Shown here piece by piece: positions 8,102-15,408 of a stretch of DNA of 17,698 nucleotides. The stretch spans positions 7,413 to 25,110 of the forward strand of contig DHTF01000055.1 of NCBI GenBank assembly GCA_002411515.1, written 5' to 3'. The position numbers and the translations under genes were made by a program. The DNA comes from Proteiniphilum sp. UBA5267. GTDB taxonomy: Bacteria > Bacteroidota > Bacteroidia > Bacteroidales > Dysgonomonadaceae. The notes under the pieces are model-generated. The model was given only the letters and a program-made list of their open reading frames with translations. It was not told the origin of the DNA and did no database searches. Each line of letters starts with the position of its first letter. The first letter of the stretch is position 1.

Positions 8102-9124
8102 TTATTCATGCTCGGCATTCATGAACTTATGGATCCTATTTTCTGCGTTTTCTCTCAGATTGTAGTAATAGAAAGGAATGTCGAAGCTGTGATACACCCC
8201 CAGTCCCAGGGATCCGGAGAGTTCAAACATGGTATTTTCATCCACGCTGGTGCACTCTATCACGCCTTTCGCCAGGTTGATGCGCGCATCGGCGAAATTG
8301 GGGATCCTCCCAAAATTGCCCAGGTTGTCCACCGGCATGTACGATCCCAGGTTTTCAGTTTCCGAGGCCGGTGTCTCGTCTCTTTTCCAGTTTATCGGAT
8401 TGATGACCAGTCCGATGTTGTCCGCTACGACGAAGTTGCCACCGGGAGCCACGGATGGTGATTGTGTGTTGAAAGACACGATGACGCCCGTGTCGTCCGG
8501 TCCTTCCGCAAATTTCAGGTGCCGATTGGCCTGCAAGAACTCAGCGGTCACCGGATATCCGATCACGTAGGCACATACCATGCGTGCATATACATCCGGG
8601 TGATCGAGCATGTAGTCTTTCAGCAACAGCAGCAATACGTTTGAGCCCTGAGAGTGGCCGACCAGGATGAACGGTCTCCCGTTGTTGTGATGTTTGGTAT
8701 AATAATCGAACGCCGCTGTGGCATCTTTCGCCGGGGTGCTGGCGATCACCTCCCACCGTTCGTTTTCGGGCATGGAGAGCGTATAGGCCGCATCAGCCTG
8801 CCTGTAGTAGGGAGCGTAGATGTTTCCCGCTGTTTCAAAAGCAGTGGCCTGTCGGTTGAAAGCACTTCGGGAGCCGGCAAGCATGACCGGGTTGTCGATG
8901 GCACAAAAATTGGGCTCCGCCGGGTCCCTCTTGTACCAGGCCGTAGGGTAGAGATAAAAGACATCCACCTCCTTCGTCAGATTGGTCGGGAGCGACAACC
9001 AGTGTTCCGGCCTTCCGTAATCAGGCACCGTATCCTGCTCTGTAATATCCGATTTCTCACACGACATAAAAAATATCAATCCAAAAATCAACCAAAACGA
9101 AGAAACCCTTAATCTAAAACTCAT
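8102..9124 (-). CDS. DUF3089 family alpha/beta-hydrolase lipoprotein
   Basis: This is a 340-aa putative esterase or lipase-like hydrolase anchored as a lipoprotein. The ATG at 9124 is chosen over one 48 nt upstream because it puts a normal signal sequence first, with a lipobox ending FFMSC (Cys22). The nucleophile elbow is GHSQG (Ser158). Upstream VDVFYLYPTAW (~53-63), and downstream INPINW and VYHSFDIPFYYYNLREN (His312, candidate catalytic His), fit the DUF3089 pattern. The acid residue is not assigned. CEKSD after the lipobox is a weaker surface signal than in the right-hand lipoproteins. The gene stands alone: 230 nt separate its end from the next operon, and it diverges from the + strand gene at 9365. 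Its substrate is unknown. Confidence 0.85.
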   Translation of the reverse strand: MSFRLRVSSFWLIFGLIFFMSCEKSDITEQDTVPDYGRPEHWLSLPTNLTKEVDVFYLYPTAWYKRDPAEPNFCAIDNPVMLAGSRSAFNRQATAFETAGNIYAPYYRQADAAYTLSMPENERWEVIASTPAKDATAAFDYYTKHHNNGRPFILVGHSQGSNVLLLLLKDYMLDHPDVYARMVCAYVIGYPVTAEFLQANRHLKFAEGPDDTGVIVSFNTQSPSVAPGGNFVVADNIGLVINPINWKRDETPASETENLGSYMPVDNLGNFGRIPNFADARINLAKGVIECTSVDENTMFELSGSLGLGVYHSFDIPFYYYNLRENAENRIHKFMNAEHE

Positions 9125-9284
9125 AATCAACTGTTTGCAAACGGCGCCTGCCCGGACGGCTTTCGGATGCATTTATAAAAAAAGATGTTTGTTAACACGG
9201 GACATCCATCAATTGCTGCATAAAATTACAAACAAAATTTGAAATTACGAACGTAGACGAGACACAGAGTTAAGTATAAAAGCT

Positions 9285-9292
9285 TATTTTTG
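9285..9292 (+). promoter_or_regulatory. Candidate -7 box for the gene at 9365
   Basis: TATTTTTG matches TAnnTTTG and lies in an AT-rich divergent intergenic region. Transcription starting near 9299 would leave a leader of about 65 nt before the ATG at 9365, which supports that start over an earlier in-frame codon at 9290 that overlaps the box. No clear -33 element is seen. Confidence 0.4.
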
Positions 9293-9364
9293 TGGAGTAT
9301 GAGAAAACAAAGGTGCTTTTTCCTGGAAAAGGGGAAAGTTCTGGTAAATGTAATATCACGTAAA

Positions 9365-10120
9365 ATGAAAACAATAAAGATGTTAACGGTTATTTATTTT
9401 GCGTCTGTATTCATCGGCATAAATGCTCAGACAGTTCCTAAAACTACCGTTTCTCTAAAATATACGGATATATTGGCGAGTAGCGGAGACAGCCTTTTGG
9501 AAGCTAATCAAACTGCAAAATATTTAAACTATGATTTTTCTGACATTTTGAAGGCTCATCGCATTCTTGGTATTATCGGCGATAATTATCAACGCTTGCA
9601 AATGAAACTTTTGAGCATTGAAAAAAGCGAAAACAATCCAGCAGAATATATTGTCTGTGGACAATCTAAAGTCAATCATGTTATCTGCGATTTTAAAGGA
9701 AAGATTATCGTTGAAAAAATACAAGAGACCATTCGTTTCAGACATGGGCTCGATGATATGTATAAAGGTAAATACCTTGTTCCGGGTGTGTTAACTGCCA
9801 ACTATATTCTGTATGAAGACAGTACGAAAAATAAGGCGGGCTTCTTTGAAGGCACACTGTCCTCGTTATGGTATATGGATAATAGCAAGCGTTTACAATA
9901 TGATAACATGTTTGCATTTTCAGACCGTTATTATAACAATGCATTTGTAGGAATCTGGCAGTCATACGAAAACAGCGAGAAAAAAATCTGTAATTTCGGT
10001 GAATATAGGATTCCTTTTACCAAATCGGATTTTGATATCGGGACTGGCGAGTTTTCTCCAAATCCAAAATATAAAAATAACGGGTGGCAGAACTACGGTA
10101 ATCTGGAGGAAGAATGGTGA
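9365..10120 (+). CDS. Secreted protein of unknown function
   Basis: This 251-aa protein is not recognised. The start at 9365 (MKTIKMLTVIYFASVF) gives a clean signal peptide with cleavage near INA-QTV; an upstream in-frame start at 9290 adds 25 residues without one and overlaps the promoter box. The mature protein is rich in Tyr, Asn and Lys (LKYTDILASSGDSLLE, GKYLVPGVLTANYILYEDS, GTLSSLWYMDNSKRLQYDN, NAFVGIWQSYEN), which suggests a beta-rich fold with a repeated G-x-L/W pattern. It ends abruptly at LEEEW. An open stretch in the next frame continues past the stop (EPIIPLVPSNKKHP, to about 10241), so a frameshifted or truncated C-terminus is possible. Its base composition is much more AT-rich than that of the genes to its left. 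Its neighbours give no clue to function. Confidence 0.65.
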   Translation: MKTIKMLTVIYFASVFIGINAQTVPKTTVSLKYTDILASSGDSLLEANQTAKYLNYDFSDILKAHRILGIIGDNYQRLQMKLLSIEKSENNPAEYIVCGQSKVNHVICDFKGKIIVEKIQETIRFRHGLDDMYKGKYLVPGVLTANYILYEDSTKNKAGFFEGTLSSLWYMDNSKRLQYDNMFAFSDRYYNNAFVGIWQSYENSEKKICNFGEYRIPFTKSDFDIGTGEFSPNPKYKNNGWQNYGNLEEEW

Positions 10121-10364
10121 AAAAGAACCAATTATTCCCCTTGTGCCTTCTAATAAGAAACATCCTAGTGATGGAATACTTATAATTATAACATTTACAA
10201 AGAGTGTGAAAGATGAGTTGGAAAATAGCCTTCACATAAGATAGAAAGGGTACTAAGATAAATTCAAGAGATTCTACCTGTTCCCCCTTCGAGTCTTACC
10301 AGATAGGTGTTACTGTATGAAGAGATAGGACTATGGGTCTAGAGATATTTAAAAGTAAAAATAA
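10121..10364. other. AT-rich stretch without a clear gene
   Basis: No convincing coding region, RNA or terminator is seen here. A short open frame (to about 10241) could be the frameshifted tail of the preceding gene. The rest may be debris from the event that left the IS21 relic immediately downstream, but no inverted repeat or target duplication could be matched by eye. Confidence 0.4.
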
Positions 10365-10559
10365 AAGTTCATACAAAGGATATCCATTTTTCCTATCGTT
10401 TTGACGATAAATAAATCCCCCGCGAAATGGGCAAGATCACACGACGATGAAGTCCTTGCTACGGCCCTTCTGGACAGGTTGCTTTACAAATGCGAGTTGC
10501 TCCAGCAATCGTTGAAGAGCTATGGGATGCAAAACAGAAGAAATTACCTTTGCGACTGA
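10365..10559 (+). pseudogene. 3' remnant of an IS21-family istB (transposition helper ATPase)
   Basis: The frame from 10365 to the TGA at 10557-10559 reads FPIVLTINKSPAKWAR, then DDEVLATALLDRLLYKCELL and KSYGMQNRRNYL. This is the usual end of IstB (I-x-T-N/S-N-K-S-P, W, D-E-V-L-A-T-A-L-L-D-R-L-L, K-S-Y-R-x-x-N-R). IstB is the AAA+ helper of the IS21 transposase IstA. Only about 60 C-terminal codons remain: a stop precedes at 10362-10364 and no Walker motifs or IstA are present, so the element is dead. It lies between the unknown secreted gene and the 3' end of the corrinoid operon. Confidence 0.72.
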
Positions 10560-10619
10560 TACTTCATTGTTACATAATATGCTGTTAACAATTAACTTGA
10601 CCTTAACCAGATACTTGTT

Positions 10620-11180
10620 TTATGCCATCTTTAATTGAGGCACATATTTACTTGCTGTTTCAAACGTACCAAACATTCCTGCCGAGTAACATAAATCTCC
10701 TAAAATCGTATTGCCGAAAAATGGTATTCCTGCAACATAGCAAGCGGTCAGCCCCTCCCAAGTATGTGGATACATCCCAGATGATGTCCACACCCCAAAG
10801 TTGGATACGATAAAGAAGATAACAGATGCTGATAAAGCAGACAACAGTACACTATTCATTTTGATTTTCTTCAAGGAAAATAATCCCATCAATCCTATTA
10901 ATACAAAAGCTCCATAAGTAAACAATGAGCCACTATAGAACCATACAAAATGATCAAAGTACTCACCATATACTACATTATTCAGGATTAAGTCGCTTAA
11001 CCACATCGTCACTATCGGGATTATAAATGCCCAATACTTTTTACTGAAATATGCGGCTCCGAATAGTGCCATACTCCCAATAGGAGAAAAATTTGCAGGG
11101 TGAGGTATAAGGCGGCTTAGAGCTGCCGATAGAATAATTACTGCAACAACTGCAAATCGTAGATTTATCTTCTTTTCCAT
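10620..11180 (-). CDS. DUF6580-type six-helix membrane protein, last gene of the corrinoid operon
   Basis: This 186-aa inner-membrane protein has about six hydrophobic helices (near residues 8-24, 34-47, 51-70, 82-102, 111-130 and 145-170). The segment RLIPHPANFSPIGSMALFGA (23-42) is the hallmark I associate with DUF6580. Size and helix count are like the substrate-binding S components of ECF vitamin transporters, although no sequence proof of that relation is visible. It starts 11 nt after the PKD lipoprotein gene, so it should be co-transcribed with btuB and btuG under the cobalamin riboswitch. A role in moving corrinoid, a precursor or cobalt across the inner membrane is therefore a reasonable inference. 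No ECF ATPase or T component is in the window. No clear terminator follows; the IS21 relic begins about 60 nt downstream. Confidence 0.85.
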   Translation of the reverse strand: MEKKINLRFAVVAVIILSAALSRLIPHPANFSPIGSMALFGAAYFSKKYWAFIIPIVTMWLSDLILNNVVYGEYFDHFVWFYSGSLFTYGAFVLIGLMGLFSLKKIKMNSVLLSALSASVIFFIVSNFGVWTSSGMYPHTWEGLTACYVAGIPFFGNTILGDLCYSAGMFGTFETASKYVPQLKMA

Positions 11181-11191
11181 ATTCTATTTTT

Positions 11192-12493
11192 TTATTTGCG
11201 AGTATCTATATCTACACCCAAGATGTGCAAATCCTCCACTCCTGTTATTTCTGTAGAACATTCACCTAACCAACCATTTTCTTGATTGACGCCTGTATAT
11301 ATTTTTATAAAATCCACACCTGGCAGTTCCACGTTTTGTCCCATATTATTTATTGCCCAGCTAATGTCGATAGCCGAATCATCTGCAGCATTGGTTTCAT
11401 TATCGGCATATCCATACAAGAATTTATAGAGAACAAAGTAATTCCCCTTACCGCTTTCATCTATTCCGTTTTGTGGTAGACAAGTACCTTTTAAGGTTAA
11501 TTTGTCAGTAGTGAACCATTGAGGGAAATAAGATTGAGCGTGATATTGATTCTTTACTTTATACCCTTTATTTCCTTGGTTATCTTCCCAACTAATGTAT
11601 GTGCTCCACTCATCTCGAGAAGATGGTTCTTTTTGGGGACGGTGGTAGGTAATTTCGTAATTGCGATATAGGTTCACATTACACCCTGCATCTTTTGCTC
11701 GTTGATACCAGAGTTCCTGTGATGGGTCAATATGCGAACTACCTGCAATCTCGTACCACTCATTATCATTTGGTATACCGTCCTTATTCGCATCGTATGC
11801 AACCATTATGACTCCTGGCTCACAGCTACCTCCAATAGGAGCATTGGGGTCGGGGTTGGCGGCTGCGTAAAAGGCATTGGCAAGCACTCTGAAATCACGT
11901 TTGCCTTCTACGTTTTTAATGGTATGATCAAATCCTACGACTACATATCCACCGAATCCTTCAAGTGAAATCATTCCTTTATTGTTATTTCCAATAGCTT
12001 CAAGAACTTTGGCATTCATTGTTTCTTGTGTATCGCCATCCTTGTATGCCGGAAGTTTATTGGTAAACTGTCCTACTGCCGGTAAGAAATCAAGAACCTT
12101 GGTTATGTATGCTGTTGCTCCTTCTGGAGCATCTTCTACTTCTTCAAAAATTACCTTTACAGCATATTCATACGAAAAACTTTGTTGATCATGCGTCACC
12201 GTTAAGTTGAGTTTGTAATCGCCTCCTATCTCAAACATGTATTCAAGATTTGGAGTTGTAGCTATTACTTCTTCATTGAGGAGCCACAGAAAGTCAATCG
12301 CTTCATTTGCAGGGTACTCAGGAGTTATTCTTAAAAGCTGATTTACTTTGGCAGTAAACCCACCTTCGGGAACTTTCACTATAATATCCTCTTGCGTAAG
12401 TACAAACGGCTCATCTTTATCGCAGGAGGTCATTAGTAGTACTGCCCCTGACAACAGAAGCAGTACTATACTATTCAAAAATCTGAAATTCAT
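11192..12493 (-). CDS. PKD-domain surface lipoprotein of the corrinoid operon
   Basis: This 433-aa lipoprotein has a lipobox ending LMTSC (Cys24) followed by DKDEP, an acidic surface-export signal that suggests display outside the outer membrane. Residues ~35-115 look like a PKD/Ig-like sandwich (LLRITPEYPANEAIDFLWLL, GGDYKLNLTVTH). The larger domain (~125-430) contains DANKDGIPNDNEWYEIAG (234-251), a Dx[DN]xDG loop of the kind that binds calcium, and aromatic-rich stretches (YVVVGFDHTI, FYAAANPDPNAPIGG, NYFVLYKFLYGYAD). Similar proteins are annotated only as cell surface proteins. It lies 19 nt after the DUF4988/DUF4465 gene and 11 nt before the DUF6580 gene, within the riboswitch-led operon. 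A role in corrinoid capture or as a receptor partner is inferred from that position only. Confidence 0.86.
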   Translation of the reverse strand: MNFRFLNSIVLLLLSGAVLLMTSCDKDEPFVLTQEDIIVKVPEGGFTAKVNQLLRITPEYPANEAIDFLWLLNEEVIATTPNLEYMFEIGGDYKLNLTVTHDQQSFSYEYAVKVIFEEVEDAPEGATAYITKVLDFLPAVGQFTNKLPAYKDGDTQETMNAKVLEAIGNNNKGMISLEGFGGYVVVGFDHTIKNVEGKRDFRVLANAFYAAANPDPNAPIGGSCEPGVIMVAYDANKDGIPNDNEWYEIAGSSHIDPSQELWYQRAKDAGCNVNLYRNYEITYHRPQKEPSSRDEWSTYISWEDNQGNKGYKVKNQYHAQSYFPQWFTTDKLTLKGTCLPQNGIDESGKGNYFVLYKFLYGYADNETNAADDSAIDISWAINNMGQNVELPGVDFIKIYTGVNQENGWLGECSTEITGVEDLHILGVDIDTRK

Positions 12494-12512
12494 ATTTTAT
12501 CAATGTTTTTAA

Positions 12513-14228
12513 TTAAAATCTTACGCAAACATCATCGTAAGCAAAATAAGCGGGTTGGCTGAAACCATAGCCATTGTCACTGCTGCCGCTGACATTAAAC
12601 TCAATGCTTACAACATTTCCAAGGCTCGATAGATCCCATTTAGTCCATTCTGACACGATATTATCAGGACCATTGCACATATAAATTTCACATTCACCTG
12701 TTTTTTGAGCATCTGCATCGTAACCGATAGCAATCAACTTAACCCAATCATCTGGACCAATTTGTGCAGTAAGACCATTTCCGTTACAGTAACAGTTGAT
12801 TGCATAGGTAGAGTTATTGACATACATATGGTCTATGGTACGTGCCACACCATCTGCAAAGTTTATTGCCGGTAAAAATTCGGTCCCATTCCATGGTGAA
12901 CCATCTTTATATCCAAAGTGCATGGCGAAGTTATTTGAACCATTGTGTCCTCCTCCGGTAGTATTCATCTCGTCACTTGCGACATCATTATAGACTGTCA
13001 GTTGATAATTAAAATCTCCATAACTGGAATAATTCTTTGTGTTGTAGTTTGAGATCGCATGACCACCACCCCAATAACAATAAGCGTCGTAGTTATAAGG
13101 TACAGTGTGCATCAATCCAGTATTTCCCTCATCGTACCAATAATATTTTGCTGTAGAATAATCACCATAAAGCATAGCTCCTCCGTATTGAGGATTGTCA
13201 ATTAGGTCTGACCATTTTGATATGGTAGTATTACTGTAATCTAAAGTATATGTATTGGCTTTAAAATCATTGTCTTCAAATGTCAATGTACGCAACTCGA
13301 AATCAGAACAAGAAATATGTAGTTTTGATATTCTAGTGTTTCCTGCCTCGTCAGAGACTAATATGCGAATCTCACAATTGCGATTTGCATCGGTAACTGT
13401 AGTTGGGGCAGTTATTGCAATCTTTACATCACTGATGGCACGAACTTGCGTATATGATAGTTCTGCATTCCAACCTTTGGTAACCTCTAGAACTTTGCAA
13501 TAATCAAGATTTACAGATGTAAGAGAGAACTCAGCTGTTGTACCAACCTTTATAGTTCGATTGTCTCCATCAACAAAAGAAACGGAGAGTGGAGCGTTTT
13601 TTTCAATCGTAATAACTGTGCCATTTGATTGAGTTATAATAACAGCAGTATCAGTTTCTTCAACTGAACTAAAAAATGAATCTCCTTTTTCCCCAGTTGC
13701 TTTTATTCGGTTTCCATATGAGTCAAGAATATGACTAGGCCCATCTCCTGTATCAACAGTCCAATATCCCTCAGAATCTACTCCTAATATCGGAGTCACA
13801 CCAGCAGCACCATTGGATCCTGTAACTGGAATATTATCGCCATTATCATCTAAGATCCAATTAGTCAGATTATTTATGGTTTGTGTCCAATAGTAAATGC
13901 CATCTTCATCAACTTTAACTCCAATTATCGGAGCATTCTCTCCATTCTCACCATTTTTAAGTGTAACTGAAGAATTGTCACTAAAAGTAAGTTTATAACC
14001 GTCCTCAAGTTGCTCTACATTGGTTATAACTTTACCTTTATTTAAAGCATCAACAATTGTTTGAATGGAAGAAATATCTTCATTCATTTTTGCCACCGTT
14101 TTTTCAAGGGATTCAACACGCTGGTCAATCTCTTCTACTTTATTCCATAAATCGTTGTCATCGTATTCACACGACCACACCATGCCCAACATACAAGTCA
14201 GGATAAACATCTTTAATAAATTTTTCAT
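12513..14228 (-). CDS. DUF4988/DUF4465 surface lipoprotein (BtuH-like candidate)
   Basis: This is a 571-aa lipoprotein. The lipobox ends GMVWSC (Cys20), and EYDDND follows, a strong surface-export signal. Residues ~27-63 form a short coiled coil (heptads in VEEIDQRVESLEKTVAKM). Residues ~65-210 are DUF4988-like, with a two-copy Gly/Asp repeat. Residues ~213-308 form an Ig-like sandwich. Residues ~315-571 match DUF4465 (WGGGHAISN, GGGHNGSNNFAMHFGY, DHMYVNNSTYA, DDWVKLIAIGYDA, WDLSSLGNV, PAYFAYDD). The C-terminal domain has six Cys (384, 479, 481, 513, 518, 568), unusually many. In Bacteroides, cobalamin loci encode surface cobalamin-binding proteins named BtuH beside BtuG; third place in a cobalamin-riboswitch operon makes this a candidate. 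Identity with BtuH is inference, not sequence proof. The gap to btuG is 25 nt. Confidence 0.85.
   Translation of the reverse strand: MKNLLKMFILTCMLGMVWSCEYDDNDLWNKVEEIDQRVESLEKTVAKMNEDISSIQTIVDALNKGKVITNVEQLEDGYKLTFSDNSSVTLKNGENGENAPIIGVKVDEDGIYYWTQTINNLTNWILDDNGDNIPVTGSNGAAGVTPILGVDSEGYWTVDTGDGPSHILDSYGNRIKATGEKGDSFFSSVEETDTAVIITQSNGTVITIEKNAPLSVSFVDGDNRTIKVGTTAEFSLTSVNLDYCKVLEVTKGWNAELSYTQVRAISDVKIAITAPTTVTDANRNCEIRILVSDEAGNTRISKLHISCSDFELRTLTFEDNDFKANTYTLDYSNTTISKWSDLIDNPQYGGAMLYGDYSTAKYYWYDEGNTGLMHTVPYNYDAYCYWGGGHAISNYNTKNYSSYGDFNYQLTVYNDVASDEMNTTGGGHNGSNNFAMHFGYKDGSPWNGTEFLPAINFADGVARTIDHMYVNNSTYAINCYCNGNGLTAQIGPDDWVKLIAIGYDADAQKTGECEIYMCNGPDNIVSEWTKWDLSSLGNVVSIEFNVSGSSDNGYGFSQPAYFAYDDVCVRF
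13692..13931 (-). repeat. Two-copy repeat inside the DUF4988 region (~35-40 aa units)
   Basis: Residues 100-137 (PIIGVKVDEDGIYYW, WILDDNGDNIPVTG) and 146-179 (PILGVDSEGYWTVD, HILDSYGNRIKATG) of the 571-aa lipoprotein share the pattern P-I-x-G-V-x-x-x-G-x-Y-W, then I-L-D-x-x-G-x-x-I-x-x-T-G. Each is followed by a Gly-rich linker. They look like stalk modules that hold the C-terminal domain away from the membrane. Confidence 0.6.
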
Positions 14229-14253
14229 ACGAACTAATTTTATTGATTAAATA

Positions 14254-15408
14254 TTATTGAATTGGTTTTAATTTCTTTCTTGTAAAAGCAAAGTGTGCCG
14301 GAATATCGCCTGTTGTAACCGACCATTTTCGCACTCCTTCCTTGCTATAGCAATGTAATTTACCGGGGGTTACATAGTTTTTTGCATCGGTCACAAAGAA
14401 CTCTCTTGTCTCAGGATTAATAGCCACTCCGTATGGGATTACAATATCTTTCTCCGTTCCATCCTTGATAAAGTTTCGAGTAACAATATCCTCTTTCTGC
14501 GTATCGTATATGGCGTAGGTTATGGTGTTACGATTGGTATGATAGCTCCACTCAGTGCTGTACACATAAAGTGAGTCACCACAAAGAGCCATTTCACTAT
14601 TGGGTAGATTTTCAGTCTCGCGTACCACCTTGTCTGTTCGACTATCTATCATGAGCGTCTTCGATGGGATATCATAATAGTCTCCACGAGAAGAAACATA
14701 GATATACCCGTTCTTGTCAATCTCCATACGATGTAGGTTGATAGCGACCTCTATTTTCTTTATTTCGGTAAATGTTTCCAAATCGATGACCGAAACAGTG
14801 TTGTCATAATTGGGAACGCGATAGCCACCAGAATTGGCAACATAGAGTTTATTACCACTAATGACCATCTCTTCGGGTTGGAAGCCTACAATGCAAGTGT
14901 CGATTACTGCCAATGAAGCGGTATCCACCTTAGCCACATAACCCAAACGAGCATTGGGATCTATTTGTACAGGACCTGCGTATGAACTGACATAAGCATA
15001 CCCTTTGTAAAAAGCCAAGTATCGACAGTTAGGAATGGATATTTGTGTGATATGTTTGGCTGTTTCTACATCCATCACCTCCACAAAGTGAGAGCAGTTG
15101 ATGACGGCATATAGTTTATTGCCGTAGATTTCCAGGTCATTCCCCACATCACCAAGCTCTTTCACTACGCCCGGATTACGTTCGGCATAGATGTTCTTGG
15201 TGTAAATACCTGTTTCGTAATCAAAGTAGTCAAGTGTAGCTTTATTGTTGCCCATATTTCCCTCGTTGAGCAAAAAGAAGCCTTTAATACTTTCGGTAGA
15301 AGCGCCATGTGTAACATCTGTGTCGGTTGATGGAATAATAGGTTCCTCTTTGCGACAAGATATCAGCAGCAACAGCGTCATGCAAAAGATTGAAATGCGT
15401 TGTGTCAT
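14254..15408 (-). CDS. btuG: BtuG-type surface beta-propeller lipoprotein (corrinoid capture)
   Basis: This 384-aa lipoprotein has a lipobox ending LLLIS-Cys18 followed by RKEEP, a surface-export signal. The mature part is a YncE-like/DUF5074 beta-propeller with repeated blades (GFFLLNEGNMGNNKATLDYF, GNDLEIYGNKLYAVINCSH, GFQPEEMVISGNKLYVANSG, NTVSVIDLETF, LHRMEIDKNGYIYVSSRGD, YGVAINPETREFFVTDAKNY). In Bacteroides, BtuG is a seven-bladed propeller that binds cobalamin very tightly outside the cell and passes it to its partner BtuB. The ATG overlaps the btuB stop in an ATGA (4 nt), so translation is probably coupled and the proteins made in equal amounts. Assignment rests on fold, lipoprotein signal, overlap with btuB and the upstream riboswitch. 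Other YncE-like propellers exist, but the context is specific. Confidence 0.88.
   Translation of the reverse strand: MTQRISIFCMTLLLLISCRKEEPIIPSTDTDVTHGASTESIKGFFLLNEGNMGNNKATLDYFDYETGIYTKNIYAERNPGVVKELGDVGNDLEIYGNKLYAVINCSHFVEVMDVETAKHITQISIPNCRYLAFYKGYAYVSSYAGPVQIDPNARLGYVAKVDTASLAVIDTCIVGFQPEEMVISGNKLYVANSGGYRVPNYDNTVSVIDLETFTEIKKIEVAINLHRMEIDKNGYIYVSSRGDYYDIPSKTLMIDSRTDKVVRETENLPNSEMALCGDSLYVYSTEWSYHTNRNTITYAIYDTQKEDIVTRNFIKDGTEKDIVIPYGVAINPETREFFVTDAKNYVTPGKLHCYSKEGVRKWSVTTGDIPAHFAFTRKKLKPIQ

Noticed and set aside
10017..10235. Minus-strand 72-codon open frame
   Set aside because: AT-rich, no start signal and no family; it overlaps the end of the secreted gene on the other strand.
10394..10409. 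Six-bp hairpin TATCGT/ACGATA as a terminator of the corrinoid operon
   Set aside because: It lies inside the istB remnant, more than 200 nt beyond the operon end, and is not followed by a T tract on the minus strand.
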